Assembly (NCBI GenBank): GCA_030445275.1
Contig: JAUCSE010000077.1
Span: 1 to 59,958, forward strand
Direction of reading: 5' to 3'
DNA length: 59,958 nt
Origin: Mucilaginibacter sp.
GTDB lineage: Bacteria; Bacteroidota; Bacteroidia; Sphingobacteriales; Sphingobacteriaceae
Part shown: piece after piece, positions 41,840 to 50,932 of the stretch
Position numbering within the stretch: the stretch's first letter is position 1
Layout: every line of letters starts with the position of its first letter
Position numbers and translations under genes: made by a program
Notes under the pieces: generated by a model
The model's database searches: none
What the model was told of the DNA's origin: nothing
What the model saw: only the letters and a program-made list of their open reading frames with translations

Positions 41840-42709
41840 ATGATGGATTATTCAAAAACATTACGAAACAATAATAAGATATATAGTCGTACCAGCAGTC
41901 AAAGGCAAGGTCAGCAGTATAGCTCAGATTTTAGCTTACGGTTTGTTTTTACCGGGAATGAGCGTTATGACATTGGTCGCCGGCATTTATCAATATATCC
42001 CGATTCTTTTTTGATATTGAACAGGGGTACACAATATTCAACTGATACAGATTCAAGTATACCGGTACAATCATTTACCATTAATTTTGATCAGCAGTTT
42101 TTAGAAGATTTTAAAGAATACTGGGCTTTTACTGATAACCGGTTGCTGAATAAAAACGGGAGTAAAACAAAACAATATCAGGAATTTGATGAAACTATTT
42201 ATCCCTTTAATGGCGATATGATGTACAATGTATATCATCTTAAACAATACCTTGATAATGGTATGCATGATGAGTTGCTGATAAACGAATATCTGCATCA
42301 TTGCCTCATTAATTATTTTAGCATTTACAATGAAGAAATATTAAAGAAGGCCGAAAAACTTAACTTCTTAAACCAAAATACCAAAATTGAGATCCTGCGC
42401 AGGCTTAACCTGGCTAAAGAGTATCTGTACAGTAACTATAACCAAAATATAACGCTCGAAGGCCTGGCCGAGCATTCATGCCTATCTGTTAACCATCTTT
42501 TGCGTACGTTTAAACAAGCGTTTAGCTTAACCCCCCACCAGTTTTTAACACAGCTGCGTTTAAAAAGAGCGCAGTTGTTACTGAGAAGTACTACCTATCC
42601 AATTAATGAGGTGGTTAATCTTATTGGTTTTGAGTGTCCAAGCTCATTTATCAGGTTATTTAAAACACATTATAAAGTTACTCCCCTGAAATACAGGCAA
42701 TCTGCCTGA
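41840..42709 (+). CDS. AraC-family transcriptional regulator
   Basis: 289 residues. An N-terminal sensing half (residues 1-170) and a C-terminal DNA-binding half: ITLEGLAEHSCLSVNHLLRT and YPINEVVNLIGFECPSSFIR, then LFKTHYKVTPLKYRQ, the AraC family signature. It lies 609 bases upstream of susC and may control it or the preceding VOC gene. This is inferred from position only. Confidence 0.88.
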   Translation: MMDYSKTLRNNNKIYSRTSSQRQGQQYSSDFSLRFVFTGNERYDIGRRHLSIYPDSFLILNRGTQYSTDTDSSIPVQSFTINFDQQFLEDFKEYWAFTDNRLLNKNGSKTKQYQEFDETIYPFNGDMMYNVYHLKQYLDNGMHDELLINEYLHHCLINYFSIYNEEILKKAEKLNFLNQNTKIEILRRLNLAKEYLYSNYNQNITLEGLAEHSCLSVNHLLRTFKQAFSLTPHQFLTQLRLKRAQLLLRSTTYPINEVVNLIGFECPSSFIRLFKTHYKVTPLKYRQSA

Positions 42710-43317
42710 GTGGTTATTAACTTCGGTTATAATATTTGAAAATAAGCTACCTGTGCTATATGTGATAATTATCAGAATGGTGATTATCGCATATTTTGCT
42801 ATAAATGCATATGGTATTATTGTGTATGTTTTTCGTATAATCTACGGTTATACTTGCATAATAATTAACTATATACCTTATCTATGACAATAGCTCCTAC
42901 TTAAATTAATACTAATTAATTATTGTACCGGATGCTAATGAGTACTTGCTGATCAAGTATTTTTTAATTGCCCCTCTTAAGTGACGCATCCCATAAATCA
43001 TATAAGAACTGCTTTATTTAGTAATAAGTCAATCTGACTCACCCTGCTAAGCAATTCATTTTGAGATATTAAATTACTCATTTCGTTCTTTATAAATCAG
43101 TTAATAGTTAAGGGAAGTTTTTTCCAGGAGTGGGAGAAACTTTTCTGATAGGTAACCTGATGCTCTTTTTAAAGAACATCAAATCAAAGTTTAAAAAACA
43201 TGAAAAACGGATATATACCAACAGATGCATAGCTTCTTCAGGCTACTAAATTCACTTAGAGCAAAGTGAAAGAAAACAATAGAATGAATACTCAAAATAA
43301 TAATTCAATATAAAAGT
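42710..43317. other. 608-base gene-free region upstream of susC
   Basis: It holds AT-rich sequence with TATACTTG near 42853 (one base off the -7 consensus). There is also an inverted repeat GATGCTCTTT/AAAGAACATC (43159-43168 and 43171-43180). Tiny frames only (such as MNTQNNNSI just before the susC ATG). Promoter and a long leader for the uptake operon are likely; no gene found. Confidence 0.5.
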
Positions 43318-46300
43318 ATGAAACACAAATTACTTAAAATTTTCATGGTTTGTTTTTTCTGCACGGCTTCAATGGCCTTTGCTCAAAACAAAACAGTAAC
43401 CGGTACGGTTACTTCTCAGGACGACGGCCTGCCAATTCCGGGAGCAACAATAAAAATAAAAGGTACAACAACAGGTGCCCAAACCAACGCGAGTGGTAAA
43501 TATACCTTAAGCGCGCCGACAGGAGCAACGCTTGTTTTTTCTTTTATCGGGTATACCACTGTTGAAAAACCAGCCACAGACGTAGTTAATGTTGTTTTGG
43601 TACCCGCCAGTAACCAATTAAATGAGGTTGTTGTTACTGCATTAAATATTTCAAGGGAAGCAAAAACACTTGGATATAGTGCAACTACACTGAAATCAAG
43701 CGACTTAACTGTTGCAAGAGATGCTAACGTATTAAACTCATTAGCGGGTAAAGTGGCGGGCGTACGCATCAATTCGCAATCCGGAACTTTAGGAGGTTCG
43801 ACTAAAGTGGTTATCCGTGGTGTTAATGGATTTGGCGCTGGTAGCCCGGCATCAACACCCCTATATGTTATTGATGGATTAACGGTCAGTGACAATAGTG
43901 CAGCTGGTGGTACTATCGCCAATAATGTTGACTTTGGTAATCGTATAGGTGACTTAAGCCCTGATGATATCGAGTCAATGACCATATTAAAAGGAGCAGC
44001 TGCTACTGCCCTATATGGCTCCCGTGCTGTTAATGGAGCTATTGTTATTACTACCAAAAAAGGAAAGAAAGGGACATTTTCAATTGATATCAATTCATCT
44101 GTACGCTTTGATAACCCACTGATACTTCCTAAATTCCAGAACGACTATGCACAAGGTAACCAAGGAGTGTATGCCAATACGCAGTTAAATGGTTGGGGCC
44201 CAAAAATAACCGGACAGTTAGTGAATCAGTTTCCTAATTTTGCTGCTGGATCTCCTCAAACCGCTTTAAAGGCCTATCCTGATAATGTAAGAGATTTTTT
44301 TCAGAACGGTGTTTCTGCAATCAACAATATTTCATTTGGAGGTGGTGACGATAAATCTGATTATAGAGTTAGTTTTTCAAGCGCCAATGAAAAAGGTATT
44401 ATTCCTGAATCATCTTTAGACAGATATACTTTAGCGGTAAATACAGGGCGCAATTTTAGCGATAAACTTTCATCTCGTTTTTCGGGTTCTTATACCAATA
44501 TTGTATCAGATGGCCGCCCGGCACAAAGCTCAAATAACCAAAACTCTATAGTTTCCTCCATATTTGGGATGCCAAGAACGGTTGATATCAACGCGATAAA
44601 AAATAATGTAGTTGATCCAGTTACTGGAGCTCAGCAATTTTTGGCCCCTGGCCGGGTAGGTAATAACCCTTATTGGATAATGGATTACAACCGAAACAGT
44701 AATAGTATTGATAGGTTCCTGGGTACTTACAATCTCACTTATAAGCCGGTTAATTGGGTTTCGTTAAGCAACACCTTTGGTGCTGACATTTATACAGAAA
44801 AAAGAAGCTTGGTAGTACGTAAAGGAACAGCGGGCTTTTTACCGGGCCAATTCACCAAATATGATGAATTAAACAAACAAGTTAATGACGACTTCCTGGC
44901 TACATTTGAACAAAATAACCTGGTTAAGGATTTCAAGTTTAAATTGATATTAGGTGGTAACATTAACCAGCGTTTTGATCAAGTAAACCAGGTTGACGCA
45001 TTCAATTTAACAGTTGATCAACTATATGCTTACAGTAATGCAGCAAGTAGCACTGCAAGTCAGGCCTATTCAAAAAGAAGATTATTGGGTTTATATGGAG
45101 ACCTGAGTATTAGTTACAAAGATTACCTTTATTTAGAAGCAACGGGTAGAAATGACTGGACATCAACTTTGCCATTGAATAATAGGTCATATTTTTACCC
45201 ATCCGTTAGCAGTTCATTTGTGTTTTCAGAATTATTAAAGGATAGAGGATTTGATTGGTTATCTTTTGGTAAATTAAGGGCCAGTTGGGCATCAGTGGGT
45301 AGTGATTTGATTCCTTACCAGCTCGATTATCAGTATTCACCTACCTCTACGGTATTTTTGCAATATGTTTCTGCTAATGCTATCGTTTTCCCGAATGGGC
45401 CAATAGCAACGGCATTTACATCCCCGAGGACTTTGCCAAATGCCAATCTGGTTCCGCAAAGAGCAAATTCGTTTGAGTTAGGTGCTGAATTGAAGTTTTT
45501 GAATAATCGTATTGGTTTAGATTTTACTTACTATAATACTAAGATAAAAAATCAGTTAATACCTATTAATATAGCGCCTTCTACCGGATACTTTGCAAAG
45601 TATGTAAACGTTGGTTTGATTCAAAATTCAGGTATAGAGATTGCATTAAATTTAGTACCGGTTAAGTTAAAAGATTTTGAGTGGGACATAAATACAAATT
45701 TTGCAAAGAATAATCAAACTGTAAGACAATTAGCGCCTGGCTTAAATATATATAGCATTGCAAGTGGGTACAGTGGTTTACAGATACAGGCTGAAATTGG
45801 TAAAAGCTTTGGGCTTTATGGCGGACAATTTTCCAGATCACCAGACGGTCAATATATCATCGATCCAACAAGCGGCTTAAGAGTAGTTACTCAAGGCAAA
45901 AGATTGGGAAGCATTTTTCCTGATTGGACCGGCGGTATCAACAATACTTTCAGATATAAAGGCTTTAGCCTGAGTTCATTAATTGATATCCGTAAGGGTG
46001 GCGTGTTTTTCTCAGGAACAGTTTCTGGCTTAAGGACATCTGGCTTAGCTGCTGAAACCGGTGGTGATAGGTCTACCCTGATCGTTGACAAAGGTGTTAA
46101 CCTGGTAAACGGCGCATACGTGCCAAATACTAAAGCTATAAACGCGCAAAACTACTGGAGCTGGATAGGAAGCACCACAAATACCGAAGGAAGTACTTTT
46201 GATGCCGGCTTTATTAAGTTGAGAGAAGTTCAATTTGCTTATCAGCTCCCATCTAAATTGTTTAAGGCCTCATTTGTAAAGGGTATACAGATTGGTGTAG

Positions 46301-46452
46301 AAGGAAGAAACCTGTGGTTGATCAAAAGCCATGTTCCACATGTCGATCCAGAGCTTAACTTCTTTGGTGCAGGCAGTGTTGGTGAGGGCGTTGAATTTAA
46401 TAGCATCCCATCTACCAGGACTATTGGTATGAACTTACGTGTGTCCCTATAA
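43318..46452 (+). CDS. SusC/RagA-family TonB-linked outer-membrane receptor
   Basis: 1044 residues. A signal peptide (to about AQ at 23), then a carboxypeptidase-regulatory-like domain (TVTGTVTSQDDGLPIPGATI to about 95), and the plug domain with SusC hallmark TLGGSTKVVIRGVNGFGAG and MTILKGAAATALYGSRAVNG (about 150-245). A 22-strand barrel ends in MNLRVSL. It imports nutrients across the outer membrane, energised by TonB. The SusD partner gene follows after 19 bases. The N-terminal STN domain for sigma-factor signalling is absent. Ligand unknown. Confidence 0.95.
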   Translation: MKHKLLKIFMVCFFCTASMAFAQNKTVTGTVTSQDDGLPIPGATIKIKGTTTGAQTNASGKYTLSAPTGATLVFSFIGYTTVEKPATDVVNVVLVPASNQLNEVVVTALNISREAKTLGYSATTLKSSDLTVARDANVLNSLAGKVAGVRINSQSGTLGGSTKVVIRGVNGFGAGSPASTPLYVIDGLTVSDNSAAGGTIANNVDFGNRIGDLSPDDIESMTILKGAAATALYGSRAVNGAIVITTKKGKKGTFSIDINSSVRFDNPLILPKFQNDYAQGNQGVYANTQLNGWGPKITGQLVNQFPNFAAGSPQTALKAYPDNVRDFFQNGVSAINNISFGGGDDKSDYRVSFSSANEKGIIPESSLDRYTLAVNTGRNFSDKLSSRFSGSYTNIVSDGRPAQSSNNQNSIVSSIFGMPRTVDINAIKNNVVDPVTGAQQFLAPGRVGNNPYWIMDYNRNSNSIDRFLGTYNLTYKPVNWVSLSNTFGADIYTEKRSLVVRKGTAGFLPGQFTKYDELNKQVNDDFLATFEQNNLVKDFKFKLILGGNINQRFDQVNQVDAFNLTVDQLYAYSNAASSTASQAYSKRRLLGLYGDLSISYKDYLYLEATGRNDWTSTLPLNNRSYFYPSVSSSFVFSELLKDRGFDWLSFGKLRASWASVGSDLIPYQLDYQYSPTSTVFLQYVSANAIVFPNGPIATAFTSPRTLPNANLVPQRANSFELGAELKFLNNRIGLDFTYYNTKIKNQLIPINIAPSTGYFAKYVNVGLIQNSGIEIALNLVPVKLKDFEWDINTNFAKNNQTVRQLAPGLNIYSIASGYSGLQIQAEIGKSFGLYGGQFSRSPDGQYIIDPTSGLRVVTQGKRLGSIFPDWTGGINNTFRYKGFSLSSLIDIRKGGVFFSGTVSGLRTSGLAAETGGDRSTLIVDKGVNLVNGAYVPNTKAINAQNYWSWIGSTTNTEGSTFDAGFIKLREVQFAYQLPSKLFKASFVKGIQIGVEGRNLWLIKSHVPHVDPELNFFGAGSVGEGVEFNSIPSTRTIGMNLRVSL

Positions 46453-46471
46453 AAAATTAAAAAATATTGTC

Positions 46472-47929
46472 ATGAAATTTAAACATAAAATTTTGGCCTC
46501 CATGTTGCTGCTTATAGCGGTTTCAGGTGTGTCATGTAAAAAATATCTCGATATCAATACTAATCCCTTAACGGCTACTAAGGTTGATCCAAAATTACTT
46601 TTTGGGTATGCCGTTACAGCATGGGATGTGAGTAAAAATAGTGGCGACTCTTATATCGCATTGGGCTTTTTAGGACAGTCAATTTCTTCCGGTGGTGATT
46701 TTTCACAAAATTGGGGTGCATCGAATTTATATAATGTAAGCTCTTTGTCGATAAGCAATACCTGGAAAACATATTTTAGTACTGGCGGCAACAATTTACA
46801 GCAAGCTATATCGATAGCTCAAGCTGCAAGTCCGGTAAATAATAATACGGCCGCACAGTGTAAGATTGTGTTAGCTCAATTAATATATGAGGCAACCACT
46901 TTATATGGTGATGTGCCTTATTCACAAGCTTTTCAGCCAGATAAATATCCTTACCCTAAATATGATGCCCAAAAAGACGTGTTGGAAAGTTTGTTGAAAT
47001 TACTGGATGAAGCCATTGCTCAAATTGACCCAGCCAGTGTGCTGAAAATATCTGATTATGATATTTACTATGCTGGTGATATGAGCAAATGGAAAAAACT
47101 GGCTAATTCCATTAAATTTAAAATTTTAATGGTGATGGTTGATAAAGATCCAACTAAGGCGGCGGCTATTGGTACGCTTTTAAGTACTCCAGATGCAATG
47201 ATCTCTGCAAGCACTGAAACTTGGATGGCTAAATACACCACGGCTACAAATAATCAAAATCCAAAATACAGATTGTTTTTGGGCGAGAATCCTTTTACCT
47301 ATGCAAGTAAAGTGGTTACTGACCTAATGGTTCCTACAAATGATCCAAGGTTGCCTCAATATTTTACCTTGCCTGATGGACAAGCAACTTATATTGGAGT
47401 GCCTGCAAACGTGGATGCTGATGAAAAAACAGCTCTTTTGGGTAATTATTTGCTCAGACCAGATGCTCCGTCTGTTATTATATCATACCAGGAACTGGAG
47501 TTATTACAGGCCGAAGCTTATGCCAGAGGTTTAGGTGTAGGCGTTAATATGGCAAAAGCGGAGACGCTGTTTAAACAGGGGGTTACCGATGCAATGACTT
47601 TCTATCAGGCTAATCCTGCAGCTGTTACTGCTTACGTAAATAATCCAGCAAAATTACCAATCTTAACTTCACTTTCAGCAACTGAAGCATTGAAACAAAT
47701 TCATATTCAACAATGGATAGATTTGATGGACAGGCCATTAGAAGCTTTTGTGCAATGGAGAAGATCAGGGCCTGATGGAAGCGAAATTCCAGTGTTAACA
47801 TTACCTAAGGATGCGACCCCAGGGCCACTCTTCAGGCGATTTACTTTATCGTCTGATGAAACTGCGGCAAATCCAAATATCCCCAACCCACAACCAAGGT
47901 ATTTCGATAAAGTATGGTTTGATTTATAG
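46472..47929 (+). CDS. SusD/RagB-family nutrient-binding lipoprotein
   Basis: 485 residues from ATG 46472; an upstream GTG at 46439 overlaps susC and would spoil the signal. The lipobox is SGVSC with acceptor C22 followed by KKYLDINTNPL, typical of SusD-like_2 proteins. The helical TPR region includes LIYEATTLYGDVPYSQAF and YQELELLQAEAYARG. It forms the lid on the SusC barrel. No glycoside hydrolase is nearby, so the substrate may not be a polysaccharide. Confidence 0.93.
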   Translation: MKFKHKILASMLLLIAVSGVSCKKYLDINTNPLTATKVDPKLLFGYAVTAWDVSKNSGDSYIALGFLGQSISSGGDFSQNWGASNLYNVSSLSISNTWKTYFSTGGNNLQQAISIAQAASPVNNNTAAQCKIVLAQLIYEATTLYGDVPYSQAFQPDKYPYPKYDAQKDVLESLLKLLDEAIAQIDPASVLKISDYDIYYAGDMSKWKKLANSIKFKILMVMVDKDPTKAAAIGTLLSTPDAMISASTETWMAKYTTATNNQNPKYRLFLGENPFTYASKVVTDLMVPTNDPRLPQYFTLPDGQATYIGVPANVDADEKTALLGNYLLRPDAPSVIISYQELELLQAEAYARGLGVGVNMAKAETLFKQGVTDAMTFYQANPAAVTAYVNNPAKLPILTSLSATEALKQIHIQQWIDLMDRPLEAFVQWRRSGPDGSEIPVLTLPKDATPGPLFRRFTLSSDETAANPNIPNPQPRYFDKVWFDL

Positions 47930-47959
47930 CATCAATTATTAAAATTGATAATTAAAATC

Positions 47960-47995
47960 ACAGGCCGCTCATATTAAGCGGCCTGTTTTGTTTTT
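47960..47995 (+). terminator. Terminator of the susCD operon
   Basis: ACAGGCCGCT (47960-47969) pairs perfectly with AGCGGCCTGT (47977-47986), followed by TTTGTTTTT. Confidence 0.88.
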
Positions 47996-48028
47996 AATAG
48001 CACGTCACTTACAAATACGTAACATTAC

Positions 48029-48073
48029 AGGTGATTTTCACCTATCAGATTTTGAATATACCCACTATGTTTG
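48029..48073 (+). promoter_or_regulatory. Palindrome and -7 box ahead of candidate small RNA
   Basis: AGGTGATTTTCACCT (48029-48043) is a 6-bp-arm palindrome. TATGTTTG (48066-48073) matches TAnnTTTG. The palindrome's core word GTGATTTTCAC recurs (reverse complement) near 48212 ahead of the next gene. Confidence 0.45.
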
Positions 48074-48077
48074 CAAC

Positions 48078-48160
48078 AACCAGATAGTTTTTTGTTAAGG
48101 ATATTTGGTCAGTTAATAGTTAATTAAAAAGTCAGTTACGCGAGGTAACTGACTTTTTTT
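48078..48160 (+). ncRNA. Candidate small RNA of about 80 nt
   Basis: Bounded by a -7 box (48066-48073) and a very strong terminator: AAAGTCAGTTAC (48128-48139) and GTAACTGACTTT (48145-48156) plus T-run. It lies after the susCD terminator, so this second terminator has no other obvious gene to serve. No coding frame is inside. Proximity to susCD suggests, but does not show, a role in its control. Confidence 0.35.
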
Positions 48161-48287
48161 CTAAGGAATTAATAGTACTGTGTAATACAGCAATATGTAT
48201 TTTAAAAATGAGTGAAAATCACTTTTTTTTTAAAATATTGTAACGTTATGCACTTTTGTACCGTCTTAACAAACAAATCCCTTCAAC

Positions 48288-48488
48288 ATGAAAACATTTA
48301 CAATATTGGCGGTTACTGGCGGTCTTTTTTTTGCATCTGTTGGCTTAAATAGCAGGCATGTAAAAAATAGCAGGGTGTGTGCTAAAATAAATACAGCTCA
48401 TTGTATGAAAAAATGCTGCAATGGTGCTAAAAAGACAAAAGCTGGCAGCATGAATCAGGCATCAAAACCTGTTGTTATCAATACATAG
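48288..48488 (+). CDS. Small exported Cys-rich protein, unknown
   Basis: 66 residues. A signal-peptide-like start (MKTFTILAVTGGLFFASVGL) is followed by a short mature part with four cysteines, VCAKINTAHCMKKCCNGAKK. Might bind a metal or form disulfides. No family recognised. The GTGAAAATCAC word upstream may be a regulatory site. The reality of the gene rests on the signal peptide and the upstream features. Confidence 0.5.
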   Translation: MKTFTILAVTGGLFFASVGLNSRHVKNSRVCAKINTAHCMKKCCNGAKKTKAGSMNQASKPVVINT

Positions 48489-48492
48489 CTGA

Positions 48493-50637
48493 TTATTGTA
48501 AAATATTATCAGTAACTCTTGCTATATCATAGCTTATCTTATTGATAAATCCCAATTGTTCTTTCAGCAAAATATCTTCGGCCAATAATTCAGGTTCTTC
48601 ATCAGTTGCCGGGGTAGTTTTACCTATATTAAATTCGATATTTTCGCCTTCTAGCTTCTTATTGCTTTCGTTTAGTACTGATATACTTTTCTTAACCAGT
48701 TTAAGGGCTTCGGCATGGGGCTGATGCAGCTCTTTTTTAACCAACCCCGAGGCTATGTTTGCTATATACGATGACAGGATATGGTTAAGTACCACAAATT
48801 TATGCACCTCATTTATTTTACGCTGTTTGCTTTTGGGTTCGGAGGTCATGCGTTCAAAAGTTGCCGATAAATTGGCCGATTTTACGTATACTTCCTTACG
48901 TGCCAGCTTATACATAGTAGTGCCCGGCACTTTGCCTGACAAGCTTTCGGCAATGGTTACCAGGTAATTGATGTTGGCAACAATCACATCGCGCAGGGTT
49001 TCTTGTATCTGTTCAAACTCCCAGGTTGGGAATATGAGATAACTGGCTATAAACGCGATTGACGAACCTATTAGGGTATCGGTTATGCGTTCTTGTGCTA
49101 CATGCAATAAACCTACTCCCAAAAACTTAAACAGGATAAGTACAAAAGGGGTCATGAAAATTACCGATACCACATAGTTTAACCGCGAAAAACTATAGGT
49201 ACCTATCATAAATATGATCAGGAAAATGAACTGGACAGTGGTATCAGGTATAAAGCTTAATATCAGTATGCCAATGGCCCCGCCACCAATGGTGCCGATC
49301 AGTCGCTGGTAATTACGCTGTTTTGAAAGGCTGAAGCCGGGTTTTAGTATCACAATGATGGTTAATAGTACCCAATAGCTATGGTGCCCCTGTGCCACTG
49401 TTTTGGCGGTAATAAAGCCTATCAAACAAACCAACGATACTCTTAAAGCATGTTTAAATGCACTTGAACCTAAAGTTAAATTATCAAAAAAGATATGCGG
49501 TGCATAATCCTGGTGAGTTACAAATTGCGAATACTCTACATCGCCGCGTAACTCGGTTGATTTTTGAGCTGTTTTAGAGTTGTAATAGGTATATACGTTA
49601 GTTATACTTTCGCCAAGGGTACGCAGGTTAATGAGTATTTTTTTTAGCACCAGGTTACTGGTTTCCTGGTTGCTTTTACCAATGTTATCAATTTTTAATT
49701 TCAGTTTTTCCAGCTCGATATTAAAATCTGTGGGGTGCCTGTGCCGGGTGTTCGATAGTACAATATAAGCTATATCATCAAGTTCATCGGCCATATGGTG
49801 CAGTATGCGGGCAATTTCGTTCAATATTCCGGTATCTTTGAATCTTTCGCGTATCTCGCTGTAATCATAATGAGTGGCCATGATCTGTTCAAACATATCA
49901 ACCAGGTCAACAAAAGTAAGTACCAATACACGGCTGGCCCCGGTTGATTCCCTCACCAACAACCTGCTTTTAAACAGCAATTCGCGCACCGCGTCCTGGT
50001 GCTGGCTCACTTGTATTTGCTGCGATACCAATTTCCGGTAATTTTCGTCGATGTCTTTTTCGGGCAGATAAAAATCGGCCTTGATTCTTAAAAATTTAGC
50101 AATGTCTGCCACGTTTTCGCCAAGCGTTTGCTGCGCTGCCCGGTATGGTCTTATACCAAAAAATATAAGGCTGAAAAGCATGTACCATATACCACCTAGT
50201 AAAATAATAACACTATAGGGAAGTACACCATTAGGAGGCAGGGCCTTATCCATCATGAATATCATAATGAGCAAGGAGCAGGTGCCTACTGATGCCGCCC
50301 GGTTGCCGTAAACCGTAAACATGGAAAAAAGGAATGAAAATGCAGTGATCTCCAATCCTAGCGTATAAATATTAAGCCGGGCAAAGCCGGTGATTACCGC
50401 TACCACGAATAAACATAAATTACCTATTGCCATGGAGTTACGTTTGTGGCTTACCGGCCCGGGATTATCAATTACGCAAATACAAAGCGCACCTAATGAC
50501 AGGGTGAGGCCCAGATCAAACTGGTTAAACTCCAGCAATACGAGCGATGGCAGTATAATACCGGCGGTTATACGCAAACCGTCAGAAAAATACTGGCTGT
50601 AAAAGAAGCTCTTTATCTCCCTGGTATTAATATTCAT
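48493..50637 (-). CDS. FUSC/YccS-type inner-membrane transporter
   Basis: 714 residues. An N-terminal block of about six helices (about 18-165), a soluble cytoplasmic region (170-395), a second helix block (about 400-520) and a soluble tail. This two-block layout with GHHSYWVLLTIIVILKPGFS and RLIGTIGGGAIGILIL is that of the FUSC family (YccS/YhfK, aromatic acid exporter relatives). Substrate unknown. It stands alone, convergent with the small Cys-rich protein. Confidence 0.88.
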   Translation of the reverse strand: MNINTREIKSFFYSQYFSDGLRITAGIILPSLVLLEFNQFDLGLTLSLGALCICVIDNPGPVSHKRNSMAIGNLCLFVVAVITGFARLNIYTLGLEITAFSFLFSMFTVYGNRAASVGTCSLLIMIFMMDKALPPNGVLPYSVIILLGGIWYMLFSLIFFGIRPYRAAQQTLGENVADIAKFLRIKADFYLPEKDIDENYRKLVSQQIQVSQHQDAVRELLFKSRLLVRESTGASRVLVLTFVDLVDMFEQIMATHYDYSEIRERFKDTGILNEIARILHHMADELDDIAYIVLSNTRHRHPTDFNIELEKLKLKIDNIGKSNQETSNLVLKKILINLRTLGESITNVYTYYNSKTAQKSTELRGDVEYSQFVTHQDYAPHIFFDNLTLGSSAFKHALRVSLVCLIGFITAKTVAQGHHSYWVLLTIIVILKPGFSLSKQRNYQRLIGTIGGGAIGILILSFIPDTTVQFIFLIIFMIGTYSFSRLNYVVSVIFMTPFVLILFKFLGVGLLHVAQERITDTLIGSSIAFIASYLIFPTWEFEQIQETLRDVIVANINYLVTIAESLSGKVPGTTMYKLARKEVYVKSANLSATFERMTSEPKSKQRKINEVHKFVVLNHILSSYIANIASGLVKKELHQPHAEALKLVKKSISVLNESNKKLEGENIEFNIGKTTPATDEEPELLAEDILLKEQLGFINKISYDIARVTDNILQ

Positions 50638-50778
50638 TAATTAAATTATTTGTTTTTTGATCACAGTTATGCAATCATGAGCAAGTTATAAAAATCTTTT
50701 TTTAGCTGCATTCACCATGTTTTTATTAAACGATTTTTTTGAGCTAAAATAGGACTGCAAATTTGAAAAAATTAAATA

Positions 50779-50814
50779 TTAATGCCTTATTTTAGTAAAA
50801 ATGGCATTAATGCC
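50779..50814 (+). promoter_or_regulatory. TTAATGCC palindromes upstream of ppc
   Basis: TTAATGCC (50779-50786) and GGCATTAATGCC (50803-50814, a perfect palindrome) create overlapping inverted and direct half-sites. They lie about 120 bases before the ppc start and could be an operator. Confidence 0.4.
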
Positions 50815-50932
50815 ATGATAATGTTATTAATCAGTTAGTTTTTGCTGGAATTTAATTTTAGATAATTAAATTCACCCCCGGTATTGCTCATAAACCCGCA
50901 ACCATCAATTTTTACCACCAATTAATTGTACT

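Larger units (their letters stand above)
47930..48287. other. Gene-free stretch with two terminators and a possible small RNA
   Basis: Contains the SusD terminator (47960-47995), a GTGATTTTCAC-containing palindrome, a -7 box, a second terminator (48128-48160) and the promoter region of the small Cys-rich protein gene. No open frame of note. Confidence 0.5.

Noticed and set aside
43416..44093. 225-codon minus-strand frame inside susC
   Set aside because: Antisense shadow of the strongly supported susC coding sequence; no signal or motif.
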